Below, in pieces: positions 9,930-20,857 of a stretch of DNA of 64,000 nt (positions are counted from its first letter, which is position 1; each line of letters opens with the position of its first letter). Location of the stretch: contig QNQO01000647.1 of assembly GCA_003290165.1 (NCBI GenBank), forward strand, positions 496,001 to 560,000, written 5' to 3'. The notes beneath the pieces were generated by a model. The model did not search any database, was not told where the DNA came from, and saw only the letters and a program-made list of their open reading frames with translations. Position numbers and translations under genes: made by a program. The stretch is from Berberis thunbergii (taxonomy: Eukaryota; Streptophyta; Magnoliopsida; Ranunculales; Berberidaceae).

Positions 9930-10609
9930 TGATGATACATAACAAGGTCACACCCCAAAGCCGTACACGTGTCATGATGATCTTGAGGAATTGTGGCCTC
10001 AAGCGTCAGCCCAACACTGATCCGGCCCAAGCGGTTCTAAGCCCACCCAACTACAGTCTGCCAAGTGGACCCGAACTCTCACAACATGCTAGGCCCACAC
10101 GTTTCACAGCTATCCTAAATACCATAAGCCCTCTTCAGGTAAGTATCTTGAGGATTAGCTTCGGACGGGCAACAACAACTACTACTCTCTGCTTCCAACT
10201 AGGAAACAAACACCAGAGTATCTTCCACATAGAGAAACTCCCTTCTACGGATTGCTCTTGGATTGGGAACTATCTCCTGCATATCTAGGAACATAGTGCT
10301 AACATGGAACTTCCCTCCTACATCACAACTCCTAATTAGGGAGGGATCTCCATGAAGATCTCATTCGTAAACTACACTTACGATGGCATGATAGAACCAG
10401 GACTCCTTGTACTATAAATATGAAATGAGGTTGGTAAGCTAAGGTACGCTACAAATTCCCTGTTACAACATTAATCTTTCCTCAGAGCCTTGACTGATTT
10501 TAGCATCAGAGTGCCATCAACCAACCTACAATGGTCGGTGACTCACGTGCATTACTTGTGCAGGTCAGCAGAACTAGGTCAAAGCAAGGACCGAAAAAAG
10601 ACTGCATAA
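9930..10609 (+). repeat. 5' LTR of D1 (680 bp)
   Basis: It starts TGATGATACATAAC and ends ..CTGCATAA, where the usual final CA has become AA. It aligns along its length with the D2 LTRs (677 and 680 bp), including the 'gtacacgtgtcatgatgatc' start region, TATAAATA at 10413-10420 and 'cttgtgcaggtcagc' near the end. Confidence 0.9.
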
Positions 10610-10612
10610 GTT

Positions 10613-10630
10613 TGGCGCCGTCCGTGGGGA
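10613..10630 (+). promoter_or_regulatory. Primer binding site of D1, tRNA-Asp type
   Basis: TGGCGCCGTCCGTGGGGA lies 3 bp after the LTR. It agrees at 14 of 18 positions with the complement of the plant tRNA-Asp 3' end (TGGCGCCGTTGCCGGGGA, recalled). This is the best preserved primer site of this family in the window. Confidence 0.75.
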
Positions 10631-10684
10631 CGACATAGTTCTTAACTTTACACTAATCGTTGTCTCCTATCAAAACTCAGAAAG

Positions 10685-12060
10685 ATGGTGACCACTTGGT
10701 CACACGACAACGGAGAACCAGGGGACACGTCCAACGCTCAGGCTGTCCCTATACCGCTTCATTCGACAGTTTCTATCGTGTACATGCAGCCAACTCACGC
10801 TTCCGCGCCAACAACAGTAACGATGGATCCCATAATCAATGTGCTGGCATTTCAGATATAAAAGATCGCCAAGGTGGTGGAAACTCTTACGCGACAGAAT
10901 CCACCACCTGCTAACGAAAACTAGGAGCAGCACAAACCTCCGCCTCCTGAAGATGATAGGGGGCAAATGGAGGAGAGCCCGACCCTCGCTAGTTCTCATT
11001 GGACTAAGGGAGGCTGCGTGGCTAACGTTGTGCTCACCGCTGGGATAGATAGGTTCAACCCTGGGAACCCACCTCTACAGCGGGGCGCATGATCTGGACA
11101 TACTATATCGCCTCTCCGTCCCACCATTTGTGGGCCGAAAAATGAACGAGGCTCTTACAAGGAAGTTTACTCCCCAGAAGCTCAACTCCTACGATGGGAC
11201 CACTGATCCCTTCGATCATCTGCGCCATTACCAACACGTAATGGCCCTCAAAGAATGATCTGACTCCGTCATGTGCAGAACCTTTCCCACCAGTCTAAAA
11301 AGCTTCGTGTTGACATGCATGATTCCACAACCTTCCACCGAAGTCAATCGACTCCTTCAAAACACTGGCGAAGGAATTCTAACACGTTTCATTGGAAGCC
11401 AGAATTTCAGGAAAGTCGCGGACTACATACTCTCTCTAAGGCAGAGGTCCAGCGAGACCCTCCGAGAGTATGTCACGCACTTTAATAATGAGCTGACCTT
11501 TATCGACGGGTGCAACGACGATACAACCGTGATGGCCTTCACTGTGGGCCTCAGAGAGGGAAAGCTTTTGGAGGACCTCACCTTGGAACCCCCTCTGGAC
11601 ATGGTGGTGCTCTTCAGTGTCCAGCGACACATCACTCTGGAGGAGTCAAGGACCGCTAAAAGAGAGATCGAAGGCGACATGAAGGCCTCCTCTCTTAGGG
11701 ACAAGAAAGAGGGAAAAATACGCGAAGACGTGGAACAAAGCAAAAGGAAGTGCAACGACAATAGGCCAAACCCTGGTTGGCCCAGACCAGACAAATCATC
11801 CAATTACGTTCAATCCAGAACCGTGACACCCCTAAACGCTAGCCTGTCAGATGTACTTAACTCCATAAAAAGCTGGGAGGAATTGAAGTGGCCCCCAAAG
11901 ACAGACAGATACCCCTACAAGCGCGACATCGACACATACTGCATGTACCACAAGGAGGGTGGCCACAACACCAACGATTGCAAGAGTCTGAGGTACGAAG
12001 TTGAGCATTAGACCTACAAAGACAAACCGTAAGAATTCCTGAAATCTGATAAGCAGTCAG
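10685..12060 (+). pseudogene. gag of D1
   Basis: Gag starts at ATG 10685 (MVTT..), the same start as D2 (MVTTRS..). The N-terminal part is broken by stops and frameshifts. The open part 11271-12011 holds the central gag domain (LRQRSSETLREYVTHFNNEL, then TAVMAF-like and DLTLEPPLDMVVL), a charged linker, and a zinc-knuckle variant YCMYHKEGGHNTNDC (C-x2-H-x4-H-x4-C), then SLRYEVEH and a stop at 12009-12011. In the sister copies this region continues into RRSKLKEF. It forms the coat of the element's RNA particle. D2 18100-18960 is its closest relative here. Confidence 0.8.
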
Positions 12061-12329
12061 AATAGACCAGTGGCTGGGGGAGTCGGCTAAAGAGATAGAG
12101 AAGGAGACTCTAGGGATAATCTACATCCTTCATGGAGTCGAACCGAATGAAGACCGGTCGTATAGGTCCCACAACCGGACTCTGCTGGATATGTGGACAC
12201 CACCCGCGGATGAGGACAGACGTGTTTGCTATTCAAGAATTCAAAACCCCATTCCCACTTTGATTTTCATGGACAGAGACCTCGATTGAGTCCGAGCGCT
12301 GCACAACGACGCCTTAGTCATCTCGATCT

Positions 12330-12492
12330 CCATTGCAAGGTGGGAAGTGAAGAGAGCTTTAGTGGACATAGGAAGCTCACTCAACATTCTGTTCTACAAC
12401 ACTTTCCGTAACATGGACATCATGGAGGAAAACCTAACGTCTATAGAGCACCCTTTGATCAGGTTAAGTGGGGAGAAATGTTTCCCCATCGA
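12330..12492 (+). pseudogene. Truncated retropepsin of D1 (D-I-G active site)
   Basis: The frame 12347 onward reads KRALVDIGSSLNILFYNTFRNMD and ends at GEKCFPIE, where protease similarity breaks off. The active-site threonine of D-T-G is isoleucine. D2 has the same change, so it arose before the two copies separated. The flap/ILGR half is missing. Confidence 0.75.
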
Positions 12493-13643
12493 AACCTTGC
12501 CGGATAACTTCAACCATCTTCTTTCGCTTCATTTCGTCAATGGGTCTCGGATCGTTGAGTTCACTCACCAAGCTAGTTCTGAGTAAGACACAAGGTGTTC
12601 AAAACTTAGGACAAACTGACAAAATGGAGAGTTATAGAATGTTCAATGTGCCCTCTCTGTGGTGATGCACCGGAATGTGAAGAACACCTTTTTTCAGGTG
12701 TAGATATTCATGCTTTGTCTGATCACGTATTCTCATCCACCTAGGCTACAAACATCAGCCAATGGATTGGGAAGCAGAGTGGAAATGGTGTGAGCAGCAC
12801 TTCAATGGAGCATCCCCTAGCTCAATGCTGAAAAAGTTGGCCTTGAATGCAACCATTTATCACCTATGGACAGAAAGGAACAACAGGGTGTTCCAATCTC
12901 AGTTCAGAGTAGCTGCTGGCCTGGTCCCTAAGATCATTGATGATGTTCGATTGCGAGTATTAGTCCTGGATCAACAAGTCGAAGATACTGCTGCTAACCA
13001 TGAGCTGTTTGATAGATGGAGGACTGGAACTCTGTTTCAGCATCGAACAAGCAGTCTGCATGCATGGCAAAGACCTGATCCAGGTTGGTTCATGCTCAAT
13101 ACAGACGACTCACTCAAGGGCAATAAAGGAGGCTACGGTGCGGTAATCAGGGATCATGAGGGACATGTAGTGGCAGCTGCAGCAGGGTCTCGAAGAGCAC
13201 AATCTGTCGTCCTGCATGAGCTACAGGGAATTGAGCTAGAAATAAGATTAGCTAATCGACATGGCATTCAGCAGGTGGTTATATGCATGAATTCAAGCAA
13301 TGCATTGAAGTACATCTCTACCAAAAAAGCTCTTCCTTGGGAAGCACTCCACACAACTAGACGTATCAAGGAAGAAATGAGAAAATTTGCAGAATGCTGG
13401 GTAATGCATGCAGTAAGGGAAACGAACCAAGTAGCAGATAAACTAGCCAGCCTCTTACCAAATCATGAGTTTGTGGAGATCACTCCTAGTTCCTTTGCGA
13501 ATGATATTAGGAAGATTGTTTTGGATGATGCTAGAGGTAGAAAATACTCCCAAATGCAACAGAGATATACATGCATTTCTTTTTTTTTTCAGTGGTCTGG
13601 GGAGCCCATATAAACCCCACGCTTGCTTTTCAAAAAAAAAAAA
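12493..13643 (+). mobile_element. LINE (L1-type) 3' part with poly(A) tail
   Basis: This is the 3' end of a non-LTR retrotransposon: a zinc-binding segment of the reverse-transcriptase C-terminus, an RNase H domain, and a 12-base A run (13632-13643). No target-site duplication was found: sequence after the tail (ggtccgattccgg) does not recur near 12493. The left flank is D1 and the right flank is a receptor-kinase gene, so the insertion site has been rearranged. The left boundary is placed where D1 similarity ends and could be off by up to 100 bp. Confidence 0.75.
12640..13613 (+). pseudogene. LINE reverse-transcriptase zinc-binding remnant plus RNase H domain
   Basis: At 12640-12700 the frame gives MCPLCGDAPECEEHLF, a zf-RVT-like C-x2-C..H pattern. 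The open frame 12762-13613 begins with the usual 'WxxWxERNNRVF' linker (TIYHLWTERNNRVF, about residues 31-44). The RNase H domain (about residues 107-225) shows WFMLNTDDSLKG with the first aspartate, HELQGIELEIRLA with the glutamate, and REXNQVADKLAS with the last aspartate (read RETNQVADKLAS). The third acidic residue, normally D in a V-E-x-D-S motif, is asparagine (ICMNSSNA). In the whole family this domain removes RNA from the DNA-RNA hybrid. The frame is open for 283 codons, unusually long here, but N-terminal RT is absent. Confidence 0.8.
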
Positions 13644-14031
13644 GGTCCGATTCCGGCGAGTATAGGTAAGATTCCGCCGGAGTTTTCGACCTTGGACAAG
13701 CTCGAGTTCTTGATCTCTCTCACAATCAGCTTGTTGGAGATCTTCAAATTCTCATGGGATTACAAAATCTTGTGCTTCTCAATATCTTGAACAACAATTT
13801 CTCAGGCAAGGTTCTGTACACGCTTTCTTCACAAAGCTTTCGTTGAGCAACCTCCCAGGGAACCCGTCTCTCTGCTTCTCCGGCAACCACTGCGCCGCCG
13901 ACGCTCGAGGTGGTGCCACCGCAAGACGCGGTGAGGCTGCCAAGGTGGAGATGGTGGAGCTATTGTGCGCCGCCGCCATACTTTTGTTAACGACATTTTA
14001 CATCATTTTGAGAGGGAGGAATGATAAATTG

Positions 14032-15097
14032 GGATCGAAGGGGGGTCATGCACACAAAGCGCAGGACCCCCTCATGTGTATCAAGGGGGACCGTTGGATT
14101 AAAATAGAAGTAATCTAACGGCTCTCATTAAATCACACCTTAATCACCGCACTCTCTCTCTCTCTCTCATTAAACCACACATTACCCAGTGAGCTCCAAC
14201 CCCATCACCAGTTCTTGAAATTGAACCTTCTCCATGATGATTCACTCCCAAATGCACAATACACAAATGAACATTTATCAAAACCACTCAACCACTTGTC
14301 CATTTCTCTTCCAAGGGGGAATCTGATTGATTGTAGAGAACAGGACCAATTACTACTATCTACTTCTTGTATCGGCTCTCCATGCTATCAAAATACGGCT
14401 CTTCGATCTCTCGACGACCTCTGAAGCAAATTGCATCACAATCTTGAAACGAGGAAACTAGTCGATCAAAAAGTGAAATCCCAATCCCAAATTCATTCGA
14501 AATATTGACTCTACCCCAACCAAAGAAGATTGGGATCTGTAAGGAAGGACTTGGGTACCTCGGTGAAGGGTTCATGAGTTCAGATTCAATGAATTTCTTG
14601 CCTTTCCGCATGGGAATATTGAAATGAGCCATTGAAGATGCACCCACTACTGATAAATGGATGTGCTTGGTACCAAGAGAGGGCAATCTTGACAAGCCAA
14701 TGTGCTAATTCAGAGAATACAAAGTGGGGTTTGAGATTGTTCAAAGTGGATTGAATTTGAGGTTGATGCAGGATACCCAGCAAGAATTGGAGTGAAGAAC
14801 ACGCTCATCGCGCTCGGAGTAATCAACTTCTTGGGGTTTCTGTTCACTTTCTTGGTTCCTGAATTGAAGGGAGTAATCAACTTCTTGAGGATTTGGAGTG
14901 AAGAACTTGCTCATCACTTTCTTGGCTCATAGAGAGGTAATGTGTGGGTGGTTTAATGAGAGAGAAGAGAGAGAGAGTGGGGTGATTGATGTGTGATTTA
15001 ATGAGAGTCGTTATATAACATCTACTTTAATCCAACGGTCCCCCTTGATGCACATGAGGGGGTCCTGCACTTTGTGCGCATGAGCCCCCCTCGATCC
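14032..15097. mobile_element. Mutator-like element (non-autonomous MULE), 1066 bp
   Basis: The ends are long inverted repeats of roughly 100 bp: ggatcgaaggggggtcatgc at the left and gcatgagcccccctcgatcc at the right, continuing through 'ggaccccctcatgtg', 'ccaacggtc' and 'ctctcattaaatcacac'. A perfect 9-bp target duplication, gataaattg, flanks it (14023-14031 and 15098-15106), as expected for Mutator. No transposase is recognisable in the 850-bp interior. It includes CT/GA microsatellites just inside each inverted repeat. It lies in exon 1 of the receptor-kinase pseudogene between the membrane segment and the kinase domain. Confidence 0.9.
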
Positions 15098-15751
15098 GAT
15101 AAATTGAGCTTGGGTGGGTCCAGGGGAGATTATGATGCAGAGGGTGACGATGACATGGAGATGGGCCCACCATGGGAAGTGACTTTGTACCAGAAACCCG
15201 ACTTGTCAATTGATGATGTGTCAAGGTGTTTGACAACGAACAATGTTCTTGGCAAGGGAATGTTAGTGGTCGTCTACAAGGCAGATATTCTGTCGTCATC
15301 GGGGTTGACGATCGCGGTCAAGAGGTTTCGATCATCAGAGAAGTTCTCTGCTGCAGCATTCTCATCAGAAATTGCGACATTGTCAAGGATACGACACCGG
15401 AATATAATGCGCCTATTGGGTTGGAGTGCTAACTGAAAGACTAAGTTGCTCTTCTACGATTATTTGCCAAATGGGACTCTTGGTACATTGTTGCATGATG
15501 GGTGTGTAGGATTAGCTGAATGGGAGACTTGCTTCAAGATAGCACTTGAGATTGCAGAAGGCCTAGCTTATTTGCATCACGATTGTGTTCCAGGTATTCT
15601 CCACTGGGATGTTAAAGCGCACAACATTTTACTGGGGAGAGGTATGAAGCATGCTTAGCATATTTTGGACTTGCTAGGCTGATCGAAGATGAGAATGGCA
15701 CCTATTCTGCCAACCCAGAGTTCGCTAGATCCTATGGCTATATGGCCCCAG

Positions 15752-15848
15752 GTGTGTATTTATTCATTTTGCTTGATTTTTTGTACATCAATGATTTTTC
15801 TTTTCTTCTGTATTGGCATTTTTGTTAAATTTTGATATTCAATTGCAG
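15752..15848 (+). other. Intron of the receptor-kinase pseudogene (97 bp)
   Basis: It starts GTGTGTATTT after ..ATGGCCCCAG and ends ..CAATTGCAG. Joining the exons keeps the kinase reading P-E-Y-A. It is T-rich, as plant introns are. Splicing is inferred from reading-frame continuity. Confidence 0.85.
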
Positions 15849-15968
15849 AGTATGCTTGTACCTTGAAGATCACAGAGAAGAGCGATGTCTACAGCTTTGG
15901 AGTAGTTCTACTAGAGATAATAACTGGAAAAGGCCAATTGATCCTTCATTTCCAGAAGGCCAACACAT

Positions 15969-16012
15969 AGTTCAATGGGTTCATGACCATAGTTCAATGG
16001 GTTCATGACCAT
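15969..16012 (+). repeat. 22-bp tandem duplication in kinase exon 2
   Basis: The 22-bp block 15969-15990 (agttcaatggg..gaccat) is repeated exactly at 15991-16012. It duplicates the codons for the VQWVHDH region and shifts the frame, one of the lesions of the pseudogene. Confidence 0.95.
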
Positions 16013-16371
16013 CTCAAAAATAAGAAGGATCCACTTAAAATCCTTGATTAGAAGTTACAAGGATACCTGATGCACAAATACAATAAATGCTTCAAGCTTT
16101 AGGAATCTCATTACTTTGTGCAAGCAACCGCGCAGAAGACCGTCCTACAATGAAAGATGTTGCAGTCTTATTAAGGGAAATAAGGCACGAAATAGGAAGT
16201 GATCAAGCCAATAAGCCTAGTACAAACTGTTTGAAGAAATCATCTGAACAAGAGCCCTCATATTCTTCTTTAGCATCTTCCGCTCAATTACTGTTTCAAG
16301 GTTCTTCTCATTGTTCACTACCGTATTCATCCTCTTCAGGTTGTATTTCTCATGGCGCACATAATGTGTAA

Positions 16372-16865
16372 TAAGATTAAATGTAGTGAAATTAAATAAC
16401 ACAAAAGACCAGATTTTTAATTAGTAAGGGTCGATATTCAACATTGTAAAAACTATGTTGCAAGGGAATTAGCAGATTACCTAGTTGAATATAGAAGAAG
16501 TTGACATTATTTCCATTCAAGTGGCTTTGTTTACGATTAACATTGGTTCATTGTAAAGTTACGAAGATCAATTGAACTGGGTAGTTTCTCATCAATTATT
16601 AAGGTTTAATTTTGACAGGATATTTCACCGACTTGGATGTGTTAAAATCTTTAGTAGTATTTAAAAAGCAGTGGATTATATCGAAGATGAGCCAAGTCGA
16701 TGTTGGAACATCTTAGGATAGTTCATTGTTTGGGTCACTCCAATACAAATACAACAGACTGTCTACATCGACACCCATATTTCGTTTGTCAAATTCTGAA
16801 ATGTTAATGAAATCTATGTAGCAATGAAATAAAATTGTGTTGGTAATTATAACCTTGTTGGTAAC
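16372..16865. other. 3' flank of the receptor-kinase pseudogene
   Basis: AT-rich sequence with no recognisable gene. The last five bases (gtaac, 16861-16865) are the target duplication of element D2. Confidence 0.6.
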
Positions 16866-17542
16866 TAATGGTACATAAAAATGATCACATCCTTGAGCCA
16901 TACACGTGTCATGATGATCTCGAGGAATTACGGGCCCCAGTGTTAGTCCAATACTGATCTGGCCCAAGCGGTACTAAGCCCGCCTAATTCAGTCCGTCAA
17001 ACGGATTTGAACTCTTACAGCATGCTAGGCTCACACGCCCCACAACTATCCTTAACACTCGTAAGCCCTACTAAGGCAAGTATATCGAGGATCATTTTCG
17101 GACAAGCAATTACAATAACTCTACGTTTCCAATTAGGAAGTAAATATCAGAGTACATTCCACGCAAGGAACTTTTTTCTATGGATTACTCTTGGTTTGGA
17201 AACCATCTCCCGTGTATTTAGGAGCACATGACTAACATGGAACTTCCCCTTCTACAACATGACTCCTATCTAGAGAAGGGTATCCTTGAAGATCTCCATC
17301 CTAAACTACGCATTCGATGGCCTGGTAAAATAAGACTCCTACACTATAAATAAGGCATGAGGTTGGCAAGCTAAGGTACACTACAAATTCCATGTTCACA
17401 ACATTTCACCTTCATTAGATCCATGTCTGACTTTAGCATCGGAGTCCATCGGCCACCACAACGGTGGTCCGTCGCTCATGTTTGTTACTTGTGCAGGTCA
17501 GCAGAATTAGGTCAAAGCAAGGAACAGAAAATGACAACATCA
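16866..17542 (+). repeat. 5' LTR of D2 (677 bp)
   Basis: It starts TAATGGTACATAAAAATG (first G changed to A relative to the TGATGATA of the 3' LTR) and ends ..ACAACATCA. TATAAATA is at 17345-17352. It aligns end to end with 22391-23070 with scattered substitutions. Confidence 0.9.
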
Positions 17543-17545
17543 GTT

Positions 17546-17563
17546 TGGTGCCATACATGGGGA
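17546..17563 (+). promoter_or_regulatory. Primer binding site of D2
   Basis: TGGTGCCATACATGGGGA is a decayed form of the tRNA-Asp-type site seen intact in D1 at 10613-10630. Confidence 0.6.
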
Positions 17564-17616
17564 CAACAAAGTTCCTAACCTTTCACTAGAACCATTTCCC
17601 TTCAAAACCTAGAGAG

Positions 17617-18965
17617 ATGGTGACCACTAGATCACGTAACAATGGAGAACAAAAGGACATGTCAAACGCTCGGACTGGCGTTGTACCACACCTTTAGCGG
17701 TTCCAGTCATGCACGAACAACATATTCATACTCCCGCGTCGATGACAGCGACGACGGACCCCAGAATAGAGATTTTTCATCTAAAATACAGCAAATCGTC
17801 AAGGCAGTGGAGGCTCTCACAAGGCAAAATCCACCACCTGCTAATGGAGACCAGGAGCAACACAATCCTCCATCTCCGGAAAATGGCAGAAAGAAAGCAC
17901 AGGAGAGCCAAACCCCCGCTAGTTCTCATTAGACTAGAGGAGGTTGTGTGGCTAACGCTGAGTCCACCGCCAGGGCAGAGACGCTCGGCCCTCAGAACCC
18001 CCTCTGCAGAAGGGCACACGATCCGGACGTGTTGTATCGTCTCTCTATCCCACCATTCATGGACCGAATCATGAATGAAGCCCTTACGAGGAAGTTCACT
18101 CCCCCGAAGCTCGACTTCTACGACGAAACCACCGACCCATTCGACCGCCTGCGACATTACCAACACGTAATGGCTCTCAAAGAAGGATCTGAGTCGGTGA
18201 GGTGCATGACTTTTCTCACTAGCCTGAAGAAGTCAGCACTAACGTGGTTCAACAACCTTCCGCCGAGGTCGATCGACTCCTTCAAGACACCGACAAAGGA
18301 TTTCCTGAAATGTTTCGTTGAGAGCCAGCGCTTGCGAAAATGTCCACACTACATACTCTCTCTTAAGCAGAGGTCCATTGAGACACTCAGATAGTTTGTC
18401 ACATACTTTAACAATGAGTTGACTCTTCGATGTGACGACACAGCTGTGATAGCCTTCACTCTAGCCTCAAGGAGCGAAAACTCTGTGAAGACCTCATCTT
18501 GGAGCCCCCTCTGGATATGATGGATCTCCTCAAGGGCACCCAAAAACACATTACCTTGGAGGTGTTGAGGACCGTAAAGCCGAAAATCGAAGGCGAGAAG
18601 AAGCCTTCTACTTCTAAGGACAAAAGGAATGGAAAGAGACACGAGGGTGAAAAAAGGAGTAAGAGAAAGCGTGGTGACAATAGGTCAGACCCTGGTCGGT
18701 CCAGGCCAAAAAAAGCCTCCAACTACATTGGATTCAAAGCCGTGACACCCCTCAATTCAAGCATGTCGGACGTACTAAACTCCATGGAAAATTGGAAAGA
18801 TCTTAAGTGGCCCCCAAAGCAGCGCGAAGACCTCTCCAAGTAGGACAACGACAAGTACTGCGCATACCACAAGGAAGGTGACCACAATACCAATGACTGC
18901 AAGAGTCTGAGGTATGAGGTTGAGTACTGGATCCGTAGGAGCAAACTAAAAGAATTTATGAACTC
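17617..18965 (+). pseudogene. gag of D2
   Basis: Gag starts at ATG 17617 (MVTTRSRNNGEQKDM..). The open part 17948-18394 carries the core gag domain: LDFYDETTDPFDRLRHYQHVMALKE (positions 18110-18180), CMTFLTSLKKSALTWFNNLP and RSIDSFKTPTKDFLKCF. A second open part, 18499-18843, holds a lysine/arginine-rich linker and SSMSDVLNSMENWKDLKWPP. After a TAG at 18841 follows the zinc-knuckle variant CAYHKEGDHNTNDC. Stops and two frameshifts kill it. The order is the same as in D1, B and C. Confidence 0.85.
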
Positions 18966-19177
18966 TGAGAAGTGACTAGAACGAACCAGGGACCGAGGGA
19001 GTTAGTGAAAGAAATAGAGAAGGGGGCTTTAGGGATAATCTATGTCCTTCATGGAATCTGACTGAGCGAAGACCAGTCGTACAGGTCCTGCAAGCAGACT
19101 TTATTGGAGAAACAAACACAACCAGTAGATGAGGACAACACATTTGCCACTCGAGGATTCAAAGCCAGATTCCCACC

Positions 19178-19760
19178 ATGACCTTTACGGACAAAGACCT
19201 CGAAGGAGTCCGAGAGCCACACAACAACGTCCTAGTCATCTCGGTCTCCATTGCAAGGTGGGAGGTAAAGAGAGCTCTAGTGGACATAGGAAGCTCGCTC
19301 AACGTCCTGTTCTACAACACGTTCCGCAATATGGACCTCAAGGAGGAAAACTTGACGTCCTCAGATCACCCACTGATCGGATTCAACGGGGAGAATTGCT
19401 TCCCCATCGGAAAGATAAGCTTAGCAACAATGGCAGGATAGCTGCAGCTAAGAAAGGTCATGTTTATGGACTTTATGGTAGTAGACGAGCCATCAACCTA
19501 CAGCCTTATCTTGGGAAGATCCTGGCTCCACTAGATTAAAGCAGTGGTCTCCACCCTTCACCAGTGCGTTTAGTATACCACTATCCACTCCGAAGGTACA
19601 ATACATGGAGACCAACCTACGACACGAGGCTGCCATTACGCTGCACTGAAACAAATAGAGTACTCTCAGATCCAACCGAGTCTTACGGAGCGTCCTAAAC
19701 CAGTACCAGGTCGAGTGACAGCTGAAGCACCACAGCCAAGCCGTGCATGAGTAATTTACT
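19178..19760 (+). pseudogene. Retropepsin of D2 (D-I-G active site)
   Basis: The frame 19178-19441 gives FTDKDLEGV, VSIARWEVKRALVDIGSSLNVLF and GENCFPIGKI, then a stop. In another frame follow MVVDEPSTYSLILGRSWLH, HQCV and GDQPTTRGCHYAALKQ, the normal end of the domain. The catalytic triad reads D-I-G instead of D-T-G, as in D1. No reverse transcriptase follows; coding signal stops near 19750. Confidence 0.8.
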
Positions 19761-20611
19761 CTTTAGTCAAGCAAAACGGAGAGGCCAAGGCAAACGGGAA
19801 CACAATCCCCAACTTTTCGTCGGTACGAAGATTAATCCCTCTGCAAGGTTTACTCTTCTATAACCTCTATAACGCCAGCAAATCTCGACAGTCCAACGAT
19901 CCGCAAGGGCCATTCGAGTTCACATCAGGGCCAGAATCAATCTCTCTCAGTCAATAGTAGTCTTTTTCGATTGTTTATTTTCCTTTCCATAGTCAATGTA
20001 GAGTTTTGGTTCTTAAAGACTTATGTGATTTGCAATTATTTAAGAAATAAGGAAGAATTGTTAAAACAAACTCTATTGATTACTGGAAAGATGTAACAAC
20101 AAGTGCATTGAGGTGGATACAAAAGACTACATACTACAAGAATCTGAATTCAGTACGACCTGAAGTAAATACTCGCTTAGACGATCTAACTACGTAAAGG
20201 CATCCAATGAAGACTCTACTCTTCAATCTCTCCGCGAAAACTGGAATGAGCAAGAGCAGGATGAAAATATCATTTTCATCGCTTCTGCTGACGTACCCCT
20301 CAAATATGGTCTAAGGTGGTGCAAAATCGGCAACCAGGAGCATCGCCAAAAACTTACGGCTAAATTACAAGCTCGATCCGATCAACCAGATGAACTTGGG
20401 ACAAGTATCAGGCAGACGCAGAACGCATGCACTTTCCCGTACCAGGGAAAATAGGGAGATGACTGAGAGTCAATGGCTCACTCCAACAAGCCATGTCCAA
20501 TTCCACCCCAACCCGGATGCCGACTTCCAACCCAAAGGCGAGGCGACGGAGCTAATCGAGAAGTGGTTAAGGAAGACGCTTGGACAACAGCTGCTGGTGC
20601 TATCTATGAAA

Positions 20612-20857
20612 TTAAACATTCAGGAGCAACGATAGGCACCGACACATGAACAACAAACCCTCCCCTTGGAAGAAAGTGTGTACTTCTTCTTCGCAATGTG
20701 AAAAGAAATTACGAGATCTCAGAAGATCAACTACGTGCGCACCCAAAACAGGTGACCACGCATAATAGCGATTATGATCATGCCTAATCAGTGCAAATGT
20801 CAGAACATTCGAAGACTCAATTGCTAGAGATCTCCTTTTAGCTTTTGAAAAACTCAA
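20612..20857 (-). pseudogene. Second antisense frame of D2 (unknown protein)
   Basis: The minus-strand frame of 81 codons reads SFSKAKRRSLAIESSNVLTF, then HCEEEVHTFFQGEGLL. It corresponds residue by residue to A (3597-3373) and B (60694 downward), sharing SNVLTF, the DL(M)R..N.F segment and HCEEE. It starts from a TTG codon just after an in-frame TAA. The TATA-like box at 20935-20942 is about 80 bp upstream. The family is not recognised. Because D2 and A/B are different subfamilies, retention in both suggests an old, shared component. Confidence 0.4.

Larger units (their letters stand above)
9930..12492 (+). mobile_element. Retroelement D1: pol-less Tat-like element, 5' half only
   Basis: A complete 5' LTR, a tRNA-Asp-type primer site, gag and the first part of protease are present. 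At 12492 the similarity to D2 stops and LINE sequence begins. The antisense half and 3' LTR are missing. LTR and gag are clearly the same subfamily as D2. Loss of the 3' half is best explained by a deletion that also removed the junction to the LINE. Confidence 0.85.
13644..16371 (+). pseudogene. LRR receptor-like kinase pseudogene (clade XI type), split by a MULE
   Basis: The only host-type gene recognised; it would encode a plasma-membrane peptide receptor. Exon 1 begins within the last LRRs (LDLSHNQLVGDL, GLQNLVLLN), continues into a membrane segment (AAAILLLTTFYIIL, about 13965-14010), is interrupted by a MULE, then resumes at 15098 with the kinase: VLGKG, IAVKRF (lysine), [41 protein letters not shown]-like SYGYMAP. 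The intron is 15752-15848 (GT..TTGCAG). Exon 2 has [19 protein letters not shown] and RAEDRPTMKD and ends at TAA after HNV. Resemblance is to Arabidopsis At4g26540/At5g56040-type receptors (recalled). Damage: a frameshift near 13715, stops at 15432, 15656 and 16051, HWD for HRD, and a 22-bp duplication. The LRR N-terminus is missing. Confidence 0.85.

Noticed and set aside
13779..13979. Minus-strand frame opposite the receptor-kinase membrane region
   Set aside because: It is the complement of a recognisable kinase reading on the plus strand.
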